Shown piece after piece: positions 1-7,151 of a stretch of 11,856 nucleotides of DNA. Location: the NCBI GenBank assembly GCA_046756945.1, contig JBHHXI010000099.1:1-11856 (forward strand). The letters are read 5' to 3'. This DNA comes from JACZQZ01 sp046756945 (lineage in GTDB: Bacteria; Pseudomonadota; Alphaproteobacteria; Rhodospirillales; 2-02-FULL-58-16). The notes beneath the pieces are model-generated. The model was given only the letters and a program-made list of their open reading frames with translations. It made no database searches and had not been told where the DNA came from. Every line of letters begins with the position of its first letter. Positions within the stretch are counted from its first letter, which is position 1. The translations under genes were made by a program, and so were the position numbers.

Positions 1-318
1 GTCCCCCGGCGCGCAGAACCCCCGGACGAGGACGCCGCCGCCGACCCCGACCAGGACCAGGGCTGGCAGATTCCCGGAACCGCGGCGCGCAAGAAACCGC
101 GCCCAGAGAAACCCGTCCCCCGGCGCGCAGAACCCCCGGACGAGGACGCCGCCGCCGACCCCGACCAGGACCAGGGCTGGCAGATTCCCGGAACCGCGGC
201 GCGCAAGAAACCGCGCCCAGAGAAACCCGTCCCCCGGCGCGCAGAACCCCCGGACGAGGACGCCGCCGCCGACCCCGACCAGGGCGCAGGCTGGCAGGCG
301 CCGGGCGGCGGCGGCAAA
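1..318 (+). repeat. Perfect 114-bp tandem repeat, 2 full copies plus a partial third
   Basis: Units start at 1, 115 and 229. The first two are identical over all 114 bp. The third matches for its first 55 bp (229-283), then diverges apart from a shared GGCTGGCAG and ends at the gene's stop. The array continues into or begins at the left edge, so the true copy number is unknown. Identity at silent positions indicates recent duplication or gene conversion. Confidence 0.95.
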
Positions 319-321
319 TAA
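1..321 (+). CDS. C-terminal part of an unidentified protein made of 38-residue repeats
   Basis: This frame is open from the left edge of the window to a TAA at 319-321, giving 106 codons; the start lies outside. It reads two identical 38-residue units (beginning VPRRAEPPDEDAAADPDQ and ending KKPRPEKP) and a third, shortened unit that ends GWQAPGGGGK. The tail is rich in Pro, Asp, Glu, Ala, Arg and Lys with a conserved GWQ, so it is probably disordered and low in complexity. No catalytic motif is visible and I do not recognise the family. Support for coding comes from the repeat length being a multiple of three, mostly G/C third positions, and a stop placed directly before a hairpin terminator. 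The opposite strand also looks open across the repeats, so the choice of strand rests on the stop and codon pattern. Confidence 0.72.
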   Translation, partial: VPRRAEPPDEDAAADPDQDQGWQIPGTAARKKPRPEKPVPRRAEPPDEDAAADPDQDQGWQIPGTAARKKPRPEKPVPRRAEPPDEDAAADPDQGAGWQAPGGGGK

Positions 322-322
322 A

Positions 323-348
323 AAGCGCCCCTCGAACGCGGGGCGCTT
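323..348 (-). terminator. Hairpin terminator shared by convergent genes
   Basis: AAGCGCCCC (323-331) pairs with GGGGCGCTT (340-348) as a 9-bp perfect stem with an 8-nt loop. Read on the minus strand the stem is followed by TTTTATTT, the classic intrinsic terminator tail, so it best serves the minus-strand gene ending at 380. On the plus strand it sits 1 nt after the TAA at 321 but lacks a T tract, so it may work only weakly in that direction. Confidence 0.85.
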
Positions 349-379
349 CCGTGTCGGCGGACACGAAGGGGGTGAGGCG

Positions 380-922
380 TCAATTGACCATTTTCACGCC
401 GGTCATCCTGTAGAACAGGCCGTCGGTGTTGTCGCGCAGGAGTTCCAGCCGCCCCTTGAGCCGCACCGGCTCATCCTCGTCGAATTCGATTTCGTCGACG
501 GCGATCACGTCGATGATCTGCCCGCCGTAGATATGAAAAAACGGGCAACTGGCGGGAATGGAACTGAGCAGGAAGTGGTCTTCGGAATCCGGTATGTCGG
601 TGGTCGGCACCAGGGGGAACATGAACCCCTCGATCTCGATTTCCTTGCCGTCAAGGGCGGCAACCGACTGACCGAACTCGGGGATGAACAGGGTCTCCGT
701 TTTCGTGTCTTTCACGTCCACGGTGACCTTCTGCAAGGTCTTCCACGACACCGCGCCGTCGCGTGACGCCTCCATCAGGTCCTTGACGGTCTTGTCGCCA
801 TAGACCTTGACGTTGTCGAAGTCGCTCTTGGCGGCGGCCGGCGACGCCAGGGTGACCGACAGGGCGAACGCCGCCAGCCCGAGGGCGAGGACAGGCAAAT
901 GCCTGACAAAAGAAAGACCCAT
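380..922 (-). CDS. Exported DUF3299-like protein of an ABC exporter operon
   Basis: A 180-residue protein with a typical signal peptide: a short basic start, a hydrophobic stretch at about residues 9-28 and an Ala-rich cleavage region near residue 31 (SPAAA-KS). The mature part contains the pattern LDGKEIEIEGFMFPL (about 90-104), FLLSSIPASCPFFHIYGG (117-134) and a closing beta-rich segment with LKGRLELL. This fits the DUF3299 family as I remember it, whose genes commonly follow a MacB-like ATPase and permease. The function is unknown; a periplasmic accessory role to the transporter is inferred. Cys126 and His130 in the CPFFH segment could bind metal or be redox active, but this is speculative. 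The ATG at 922 was chosen because AGGAAAGAG lies upstream, the signal peptide begins there, and longer in-frame starts run into the permease gene, which stops 16 bp upstream. A terminator follows. Confidence 0.85.
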   Translation of the reverse strand: MGLSFVRHLPVLALGLAAFALSVTLASPAAAKSDFDNVKVYGDKTVKDLMEASRDGAVSWKTLQKVTVDVKDTKTETLFIPEFGQSVAALDGKEIEIEGFMFPLVPTTDIPDSEDHFLLSSIPASCPFFHIYGGQIIDVIAVDEIEFDEDEPVRLKGRLELLRDNTDGLFYRMTGVKMVN

Positions 923-938
923 TATCCGACTCTCTTTC

Positions 939-2150
939 CTACCGTGAGGCCAGCGTAACGGCGATGTCCGCCCGGTACGCCTGGGCTGCCGGCAACGCCG
1001 TCGCCACGATCCCCACGGTGGCGGCCAACAGGAAAAGGTACCATTCCGCGGGCAGCCAGACAACGCCGCTCAGGCCCATGGCCCTGGCCTGGGGCAGGAC
1101 CTGGCCGAGCAGCCCGGTGACGGCGTGGCCGAGGACGATCCCCAACACCGTGCCGGCGCCGGCCATGATCAGGCCCTCGAGCACCACCTGGCGCAGCAGG
1201 GTGGCCCGTGTCGCGCCCAGGCTGCGCATGATGACCAGGTCGTACCGGCGTTCCTGCATGGCGTTGTAAAGGGCGATGAACATGCTCAGCGCGGCGGTGC
1301 CGATGAGCAAAAGGCCGAAGCCGCGCAGGGTGTCTATGCCGACCCCGACCAGAGCCATCAGGCGCTTGATCTCGAACCCCGGAGAGGCCGCCTGCATGCC
1401 GGTCCGGCTATTGATGAAACGGGGCAATGAAATGGCCGCGATCGGCGACCGGTAGCGGACCAAAAGCGCGGTGATCTCGCGGTCTTCGGGGGCCTGCATC
1501 ATGTCCATGGGACTGGCGGCCTTGGCCTTATCCTTCATTTCATGGATGATCCATATGCTTTCGACCGGGGTCATGATCAGGCGGTCGATCACCGCGCCCG
1601 TGGGCTTGAAGATGCCGACGACGCGGTAGGGGTTATCTTCGTGCTCGGCGCCGGTGCCGGCGACGCCGTGGGCGCCGGCGAACGTGTCGCCCACCTTCAG
1701 CCCCGTTTTTTTCGCGACCCGGGCGCCGATGGTCGCCTCGAAGGGTTTCTCCCACAGCCGCCCTTCGGCGACCTCGGCCCGGTATATGGCGGGGTACCCG
1801 TGCTCGGTGCCGACGATGCGGAACCCGCGATGGGCGTCGCCGAGGGCCAGCGGGATGGCGCTTTTGATCAGCCGGTGCTTGCCGATCATCGCGGCCTCTT
1901 TCACCGGGATGTTCCCGGTCGGGATGTCGACGTGATAGATGGTCGACAGGATCAACTGCAAGGGGCTGCCCTTGGCGCCGATGACCAGGTGTATGCCCCG
2001 CGCGTCCTGCGTCAGGCGGTTCGTGAACTGGTCGCTGAACAGCATCAGGACGACGATGGTCGCCACCCCGAGGGCCAGCAGCAGAAGGTTCAGCGCCGTA
2101 TTGAGCGCGCGGTCGCGGATATAGGCGATGCTCAGCGTCAGCAGGTTCAT
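939..2150 (-). CDS. MacB/FtsX-type ABC transporter permease
   Basis: A 403-residue inner-membrane permease with the MacB layout: TM1 at about 18-38, a large periplasmic MacB_PCD-like domain (about 40-265) and an FtsX-type domain with three further membrane segments (about 270-295, 322-345 and 367-388). The cytoplasmic segment ERRYDLVIMRSLGATRATLLR (about 300-320) is the coupling region typical of FtsX domains. The segment IGAKGSPLQLILSTIYHVD (about 58-75) resembles the family of permeases that sit with DUF3299 genes, such as the Pseudomonas PA4065 type. It would form a dimer powered by the adjacent ATPase; such systems usually move lipids, lipoproteins or peptides or act mechanically, rather than transport through a channel. 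The ATG at 2150 overlaps the ATPase stop by 4 bp, indicating translational coupling, and is preceded by a run of eight G on the coding strand. The substrate cannot be read from the sequence. Confidence 0.92.
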   Translation of the reverse strand: MNLLTLSIAYIRDRALNTALNLLLLALGVATIVVLMLFSDQFTNRLTQDARGIHLVIGAKGSPLQLILSTIYHVDIPTGNIPVKEAAMIGKHRLIKSAIPLALGDAHRGFRIVGTEHGYPAIYRAEVAEGRLWEKPFEATIGARVAKKTGLKVGDTFAGAHGVAGTGAEHEDNPYRVVGIFKPTGAVIDRLIMTPVESIWIIHEMKDKAKAASPMDMMQAPEDREITALLVRYRSPIAAISLPRFINSRTGMQAASPGFEIKRLMALVGVGIDTLRGFGLLLIGTAALSMFIALYNAMQERRYDLVIMRSLGATRATLLRQVVLEGLIMAGAGTVLGIVLGHAVTGLLGQVLPQARAMGLSGVVWLPAEWYLFLLAATVGIVATALPAAQAYRADIAVTLASR

Positions 2151-2878
2151 GGCGCCCCCCCCAGTTCGAGGACGGCGTCGAAGCGGTCCCGGATGCGCAG
2201 GTCGTGGGTGGCGATGACCAGGGTCGCGCCGCACATGTCCGCCTGTTCGGCAAGCAAATTCAGGACCTGGCCGGCGTTGCCGTCGTCCAGGGCCGAGGTC
2301 GGCTCGTCGGCGAGGATGATCTTGGGGTCGTTGATGACGGCCCGCGCGATCGCCACCCTCTGCGCTTCCCCCTGGCTCAGGGTCCTGGGACGGGCCGCGG
2401 CCATGCCGGCGATGCCGAGGCTTTCCAGAACCCCATGCAGGCGGGCCTCGTCCCGCCGCAATCCGGCCAGGTAGCGGGCGAGGTGCAGGTTATCGGCCAC
2501 CGACAGGGCCGAAATCAGGTGCAGGGTCTGGAACACGATCCCGATATGACGGCCGCGGAAGACGTCGAGCGCGCCCGGCCCGAGGGCCCCGATGTCCTGG
2601 CCCGATATGCTCACGGCGCCGGCCGTCGGCCGGAGAAGGCCGGCGACGATGTTCAGCACGGTGGTCTTGCCGCTGCCCGACGGCCCGAGGACAAGACAAT
2701 GCCCGCCCGCGGCGACGGTCCAGTCGGGGATGTCGACAACCACCCGCCCGTCGAATTCGCGGCGCACGCCGCTGAGGCGGACGAGCGGGGGGACGTGGGC
2801 CCGGTCCCCGGGCCCGGCAACGGGGGGTTCGGGGGCCGGCGGGGCTTGTGTGTCGGCGTTCATTGTCGTCGGTGGCAT
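2147..2878 (-). CDS. ABC transporter ATP-binding protein (LolD/MacB class)
   Basis: A 243-residue ATPase with all motifs in order: Walker A GPSGSGKTT (65-73), Q-loop Gln117 (VFQTLH), signature LSQGE (167-171), Walker B IILADE with catalytic Glu192, D-loop SALDD and switch His225 (ATHD). The signature and compact size are those of the MacB/LolD/FtsE exporter class. About 30 Pro/Ala-rich residues precede the domain. The GTG-free start at 2878 (ATG) has a GAAGG sequence about 10 nt upstream; a second ATG at 2863 has no clear ribosome site. It is the first gene of a three-gene operon with the permease (ATGA overlap) and the DUF3299-like protein. The 171-bp gap upstream separates it from the phosphatase gene on the same strand; co-transcription with that gene is possible but not shown. 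Confidence 0.95.
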   Translation of the reverse strand: MPPTTMNADTQAPPAPEPPVAGPGDRAHVPPLVRLSGVRREFDGRVVVDIPDWTVAAGGHCLVLGPSGSGKTTVLNIVAGLLRPTAGAVSISGQDIGALGPGALDVFRGRHIGIVFQTLHLISALSVADNLHLARYLAGLRRDEARLHGVLESLGIAGMAAARPRTLSQGEAQRVAIARAVINDPKIILADEPTSALDDGNAGQVLNLLAEQADMCGATLVIATHDLRIRDRFDAVLELGGAP

Positions 2879-2978
2879 CGCGGTCGCCTTCGGGGCGGGC
2901 CGCCGGGGGCGCGCGACAGGCCACGGGCGCGCAGTCGGCCGCCCGGCTGTTCGTCGCCGGAAACGCGCCGCCGAAACA

Positions 2979-3010
2979 CCGCCCGCACGGACCCGGATCG
3001 GACCGGGCGG
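2979..3010 (-). terminator. GC-rich stem-loop after the phosphatase gene
   Basis: CCGCCCG (2979-2985) can pair with CGGGCGG (3004-3010), with an inner CCCGG (2992-2996) and CCGGG (3003-3007) as a competing stem; a second CGGGCGG lies at 3017-3023. It sits about 40 bp past the phosphatase stop and before the ABC operon. There is no T tract on the minus strand, so it may be a Rho-assisted or partial terminator, or only GC-rich chance pairing. Confidence 0.3.
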
Positions 3011-3049
3011 CCGTGGCGGGCGGTGCCTGCGACACGCGTTACGTGGTCG

Positions 3050-4756
3050 TTACATCGTCTTCTTCGCCGCGCTCTTGGTGCCGTCCACGACCTCGGGAAG
3101 GACCAGACCGACCGAACCGGAGGGCGGCTTGATCCCCAGATAGTTGGCGATCGTGGGCGCGATGTCCGTCGGCGCGACCAGCCGGTTGACGACCTGGGCC
3201 TTGATCCCCGGCCCCGCGAACATGATCGGGACATAGGTGTCGTAGGAATACGGGGACCCGTGCATGGCGGCGAACAGAGTGACCTTGGGATACAGGTACC
3301 AGCCGGGCTTCTGGACGATCAGGACGTTGCCCGACCGGGTCGGATGGAAGGCCTGTTGAACCTTGTCCATGATCGGGTTGTCCGGCACGCTTCCGCTCAG
3401 AAGATCCGTCCGCGTCACGGCAAGGGCGATCCCCGGAACCTTGAGGATTTCCTCTCTCAGCGCCCCTTCCACTTCCGCCAGGTCGAGGTTGAGCTTTGCG
3501 ATGGTCGCCAGTTCCAAATAAAGGCTCGGATTCCAGAACGCGACGACGAAGGGTTCCTTGCTGTTGTAGCGCTTCTGCAGGGCGGCGTTGACGCGCAGCA
3601 GGAAATTCTTCGGGTTATGACGCCCGGCGCCTTCGCCGGTCCGTGTCATGTAGAATCCCTTGTTCAGGCTTTCCGGAACGGCGTCGATCCCGTGGTCGGA
3701 AGACAACACGATCAGTGTTTTGTCCAACCCGACGGTCTTGTCGATGTAGCCGAAGAAGTCGGCCAGGGTCGCATCCAGCCTGAGCATGTTGTCTTCGTAC
3801 TCGAGGCTGTTGGGCCCGTACGCATGGCCCAGATAGTCGGTCGCCGAGAAGCTCACCGCCAGCATGTCGGTGGCGTCGCCCTGGCCGAGCTTCTCGTTCT
3901 TCATCAGGGTCTTGACGAAGTCGAGCGTCACCTTGTCGCCCATGGGGGTGAACCGCAGGGCCTTGTAGAAGCTCTTTTTCTTCTTCGCGCCCAGCTTGTG
4001 CGGAAAGGTCGCCTTCAGGTGCTTGTAGCCCCTTTCCGAAGGACGGTCGTCCGCGGCGCCGTAAACGTACTTCGACTTCGCCTCCTTCAGGGTCCAGGTG
4101 CCGGTCTGGTATTTGCCCGCGTGATCGGCCTTGTTCCACGCCGCCGCCCAGGCCGGGTACGCGTCGTAGTAATAGGTGCTGGTGACGAACTTCCCGGAAC
4201 CGGAGGAGTACCAGAACGCCTTGCCCAGCTGACCGCCGGGAAGGATGGCGCCCCGGTCCTTGATCGACGCCGAGAACACCCGCGATTTCCCGCCCGAGGC
4301 GAGCACGAGCTCGTCCCCGATGGTGCTGGAGGTCAGGTTGCGCGGCGATGTTCCCTTATGCTTGGTCTTCGCCGACGGTTTCTTGCCGATGATCGGATTG
4401 TCGGGATCCTCGACGCAGTAGACCCGCTCTCCGGTTGCCTGGTCATACCAGTCGTTGCCGGCCAGGCCGTGCTGGGCGGCGTTGCCGCCGGTGAACAGGG
4501 CCGCGTGGCCGACGGCGGTAAACGTCGTGGCATGGGTGTAATGGGCGTTGGAGAACGACGTGCCGCCGTCCATCAGATAGCGGAAACCGCCCTTTCCGAA
4601 GCGGCCGTAGTACCGCCAGGGCATGTCGCCGCGCAGCTGATCGACGGTGATCTGAACGACCAGCTTGGGATTTTCCGCAACCGCCGCCGTCGCCGTGAAC
4701 ATGAACGTCGCCAGCACCAGGAAAGGTGCCGCCGACAACGATATGATTTTCCTCAT
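3050..4756 (-). CDS. Exported PafA-type alkaline phosphatase
   Basis: A 568-residue protein with a signal peptide (residues 1 to about 27, cleaved near AAVA-EN), therefore periplasmic or secreted. It belongs to the alkaline phosphatase superfamily and matches the PafA/phosphodiesterase branch: metal ligand Asp39 (VDQLRGD), nucleophile Thr80 in FTAVGHAALFTG, Asn101 (GNDWYD), Lys166 and Arg168 (SIKDRGAIL), Asp307 and His311 (ATDYLGHAYG), Asp354-His355 (SSDHGI) and His499 (MHGSPYSYDTYVPI). These fall within a few residues of the known PafA positions except for the last His. The Asn-Lys-Arg trio is the phosphomonoesterase signature, so release of phosphate from monoesters with two zinc ions is predicted. 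The ATG at 4756 has a strong GGGAGGA about 10 nt upstream. No classical Pho box was seen in its promoter region. The C-terminus is Lys-rich (SAAKKTM). Confidence 0.92.
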   Translation of the reverse strand: MRKIISLSAAPFLVLATFMFTATAAVAENPKLVVQITVDQLRGDMPWRYYGRFGKGGFRYLMDGGTSFSNAHYTHATTFTAVGHAALFTGGNAAQHGLAGNDWYDQATGERVYCVEDPDNPIIGKKPSAKTKHKGTSPRNLTSSTIGDELVLASGGKSRVFSASIKDRGAILPGGQLGKAFWYSSGSGKFVTSTYYYDAYPAWAAAWNKADHAGKYQTGTWTLKEAKSKYVYGAADDRPSERGYKHLKATFPHKLGAKKKKSFYKALRFTPMGDKVTLDFVKTLMKNEKLGQGDATDMLAVSFSATDYLGHAYGPNSLEYEDNMLRLDATLADFFGYIDKTVGLDKTLIVLSSDHGIDAVPESLNKGFYMTRTGEGAGRHNPKNFLLRVNAALQKRYNSKEPFVVAFWNPSLYLELATIAKLNLDLAEVEGALREEILKVPGIALAVTRTDLLSGSVPDNPIMDKVQQAFHPTRSGNVLIVQKPGWYLYPKVTLFAAMHGSPYSYDTYVPIMFAGPGIKAQVVNRLVAPTDIAPTIANYLGIKPPSGSVGLVLPEVVDGTKSAAKKTM

Positions 4757-5148
4757 GGTTCTAGATCCTCCCTATCTTGTTCACTGGAGGAACCCGGTTT
4801 GCTGAATAGACAGGCGCCCACCCAACACGGCAGGGTCAACCAGTTTCGAATTTAAGGAACTATCTTCTCGTTTACAGCGTCCGGACAACACGCCGTCCGG
4901 ACCGGTTGACGGATAGAACCATCTCCCCTCCGGCGTAAACGGCCGCTTCTTGATTTGTTCGCCCGGCGAATGCAAAAGTCCGGGTCACGGCCTTGCGCGC
5001 AGCGCGTTAGAGCCGGAGAACGTTTTTTAGCCTAAACGGAATCCGGACCCAAGGGCAAGCGCCATATGGTTTGCGCCGGAAATGAACAGGCCCCGGCGGG
5101 GCGGACGGGGTGAATTTTAAGTTGTAATATCTTAAGAAATTTTCAATC
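4757..5148. other. Intergenic region between pabA and the phosphatase gene
   Basis: Both neighbours are on the minus strand, so this holds the pabA 3' region and the phosphatase promoter. It includes the twin GTCCGGAC palindromes, a short hairpin GCCCC-GGC-GGGGC near 5091-5103, and an AT-rich stretch (about 5111-5150) just after the pabA stop that could aid termination. On the minus strand TTGTCC (overlapping the palindrome) and GATAGT with an 18-bp spacer are a weak promoter candidate for the phosphatase. I see no convincing gene in it; a 64-codon frame at 4781-4975 lacks a ribosome site. Confidence 0.5.
4879..4902. promoter_or_regulatory. Twin GTCCGGAC palindromes upstream of the phosphatase gene
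   Basis: Two copies of the self-complementary octamer GTCCGGAC lie at 4879-4886 and 4895-4902, 16 bp apart from centre to centre, about 125-145 bp upstream of the phosphatase start. Such pairs can be operator half-sites for a dimeric regulator; the two copies can also pair as an 8-bp hairpin. No known regulator is assigned. Confidence 0.4.
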
Positions 5149-5736
5149 TTAGGTTCTAGACCAATGCCAATGATCGGTGAACCTGAAGAAATTCGCCAGT
5201 TGGGCGTGGCCGTGCTCGGTGAGGACGGATTCGGGGTGAAACTGCAGGCCGAAGACCGGATGGCGGCGATGGGCGACGGCCATGATCTCTCCGTTCTCGC
5301 TGGTGGCGGTGACGTCGAGCTCGCTGTCGTCGGGCAATTCCACGATCAGGGAATGGTAGCGCGCCGCGTGCAGGGGATTGGGCAGGCCTTCGAACAGGCC
5401 TTCCCCGGTGTGATGGATGAGCGACGTGCTGCCGTGGACCGGCCGCTGGGCGCGCTTCACCTCACCGCCGTAGACCTGGCCGACGCACTGATGGCCGAGG
5501 CAGACGCCGAGGATGGGCGCGCGGGCCCCGAGCTGGCGCACCACGTCGATGGAAATCCCGGCCTCGTTGGGCGTGCATGGCCCCGGCGAGATGATGATGG
5601 CTTGCGGCTCGGCCGCCGAAATCTCGTCGATGGTAATGGCGTCGTTGCGCACCACCCGGCGGTCGCGTCCCAGTTCGCCGACATACCGGGCCAGGTTGTG
5701 GACGAAGGAATCGTAGTTGTCGATGAGCAGGATCAT
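5149..5736 (-). CDS. pabA: Aminodeoxychorismate/anthranilate synthase glutamine amidotransferase
   Basis: A 195-residue class I glutamine amidotransferase subunit of normal length. The opening MILLIDNYDSFVHNL, the oxyanion motif SPGPCTPNEAG (50-60), nucleophile Cys79 in GVCLGHQ and the His167/Glu169 pair in FHPES complete the triad. It releases ammonia from glutamine for its chorismate-binding partner. It is paired with PabB by a 4-bp ATGA overlap, so it is called PabA; in many bacteria the same subunit also serves TrpE, and sequence alone does not exclude that double role. The ATG at 5736 is fixed by the conserved MILLIDNYDSF start. The TAA at 5149-5151 is followed by an AT-rich region. Confidence 0.95.
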   Translation of the reverse strand: MILLIDNYDSFVHNLARYVGELGRDRRVVRNDAITIDEISAAEPQAIIISPGPCTPNEAGISIDVVRQLGARAPILGVCLGHQCVGQVYGGEVKRAQRPVHGSTSLIHHTGEGLFEGLPNPLHAARYHSLIVELPDDSELDVTATSENGEIMAVAHRRHPVFGLQFHPESVLTEHGHAQLANFFRFTDHWHWSRT

Positions 5737-7151
5737 ACCGCGCGGTCCGTTGCGGGCGCCTTGAAACAGGCGAACAGCGCCTTCGCCTTGTCCAGGGTTT
5801 CGCCGTACTCGAGGGCGGGATCGGAGTCGGCGACGATGCCGCCTCCGGCCTGGAAAACGGCCGTGCGGTCCTTGAAGGCGAGGGTGCGGATGGCGATGTT
5901 GGTGTCCATCGCCCCGTCGAAGCCGACGTAGCCGATGCACCCGCAGTACGGGCCGCGCCGCGTCGGCTCGAGCTCGGCGATGATCTCCATCGCCCGCACC
6001 TTGGGCGCCCCGGTGATCGACCCGCCCGGGAAGGCGGCGCGCAGAAGATCCACCGCGCTCATGCCGTGGCGCAGGCGTCCGGTCACCGTGGACACCAGGT
6101 GATGCACGGTGGCATAGCTTTCGAGGACGCAAAGCTCGGGCACGTGGACGCTGTGGTCGCGGCACACCCGCGACAGATCGTTGCGCAGGAGATCGACGAT
6201 CATGACGTTTTCGCTGCGGTCCTTGGCGCTCTCGCGCAGCACCTCGGCCAGGGCCACGTCCTCGGCCGGCACCATGCCGCGCGGCCGGGTGCCCTTGATC
6301 GGGCGGGTCTCGACCCTGTCGCCGCGCACCCGCAGGAAGCGCTCGGGCGAGCTGGACGCCAGGACCACGTCGCCGAAATTGAGGTAGGCGGCGAACGGCG
6401 CCGGGTTCACCGCGCGCAGCCGGCAATAGAGCGCGAACGGGTCGAAATATTCCGGCAGGCGGGCGAGGAATCGCTGGGACAGGTTCGCCTGGAATATGTC
6501 GCCGGCCCAGATGTAGTCGACGACCCGGGCCACGCACGCCTGGTAGGAGTCGCGGGTGAAGTTCGATTCCCAGGAAACGGGAAACCCGATCACCGCCGGA
6601 GGCTTTGGCGACGGGGCGCCTTCAAGCCTCGCCCGGAAGGCGCGCGCGCGCCCGGCGGCGCGGTCCTCGCGCTTGGCGGGGTCCCGTTCCGGGTGCCCGG
6701 TGGAGATGATCCAGGCGCGTTGTTGCCAAAGGTCGAAGGCGGCGACCACGTCGTAGAACCCGAGCGCCATGTCGGGGAACGCCACATCGTCGCTCTCGGG
6801 GGGCGGGGCCGGCAGCTTCTCCAGGTGATGGCAGAGGTCGTAGCCGAAAAATCCCGCCGCCCCGCCCCGGAACGGCGGAACGTCGCGCAGGCTGTGCTGG
6901 GGGTAACGGGCCAGTTCCTCACCAAGGGCGAGGAACGGGTCGCCGGAGAAGCATCGATCGCCCAGGCGTATCTCTCCGTCCTTCGCCACCAGCGTCTGGA
7001 AGGGGTCGGCGGCGATGAAGGCGTACCGCCCGTGGTCGGGGTCCTTGAGGGCCGAGTCGAAAAGCAGGGCGAACGGCTCCGCCGCGAACGGGGTGAACGC
7101 GGCCACGGGATCCAGGTAACCGCATTCCGTGACGTGTATCGGTCCGGCCAT
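5733..7151 (-). CDS. pabB: Aminodeoxychorismate synthase component I
   Basis: A 472-residue chorismate-binding enzyme. The N-terminal anthranilate synthase I-like domain carries FDSALKDPDHGRYAFIAADP (about 31-50); the C-terminal chorismate domain carries DIFQANLSQRF (218-228), ENVMIVDLLRNDL (314-326), the Gly-rich FPGGSITGAPKVRAMEIIAELE (about 374-395) and AGGGIVADSDPALEY (about 435-449). PIKGTRPR at 284-291 has the Lys (Lys286) that marks PabB; TrpE has Ala in that position (PIAGT). It makes 4-amino-4-deoxychorismate from chorismate and ammonia for p-aminobenzoate and folate. The ATG at 7151 is preferred because homologous sequence begins soon after it, but its ribosome site is weak; the frame stays open to an ATG at 7325, adding 58 unlikely residues. 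Confidence 0.93.
   Translation of the reverse strand: MAGPIHVTECGYLDPVAAFTPFAAEPFALLFDSALKDPDHGRYAFIAADPFQTLVAKDGEIRLGDRCFSGDPFLALGEELARYPQHSLRDVPPFRGGAAGFFGYDLCHHLEKLPAPPPESDDVAFPDMALGFYDVVAAFDLWQQRAWIISTGHPERDPAKREDRAAGRARAFRARLEGAPSPKPPAVIGFPVSWESNFTRDSYQACVARVVDYIWAGDIFQANLSQRFLARLPEYFDPFALYCRLRAVNPAPFAAYLNFGDVVLASSSPERFLRVRGDRVETRPIKGTRPRGMVPAEDVALAEVLRESAKDRSENVMIVDLLRNDLSRVCRDHSVHVPELCVLESYATVHHLVSTVTGRLRHGMSAVDLLRAAFPGGSITGAPKVRAMEIIAELEPTRRGPYCGCIGYVGFDGAMDTNIAIRTLAFKDRTAVFQAGGGIVADSDPALEYGETLDKAKALFACFKAPATDRAV

Noticed and set aside
1542..2474. Plus-strand frame of 310 codons across the permease and ATPase genes
   Set aside because: Shadow of well-supported minus-strand genes, with low-complexity composition and no ribosome site of note.
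2204..4855. Very long open frame on the plus strand (883 codons) antisense to the ATPase and phosphatase genes
   Set aside because: GC-rich genes with G/C third positions leave antisense frames open; the product has no recognisable domain, and the minus-strand genes carry complete family motifs.
4781..4975. 64-codon minus-strand frame in the pabA-phosphatase gap
   Set aside because: It begins with TTG without a ribosome site, shows no family resemblance and overlaps the phosphatase promoter region.
4757..5160. Direct repeat GGTTCTAGA at 4757-4765 and 5152-5160 flanking the intergenic region, as insertion footprints
   Set aside because: No inverted ends or transposase between the copies; a 9-bp match in a window of this size can be chance.
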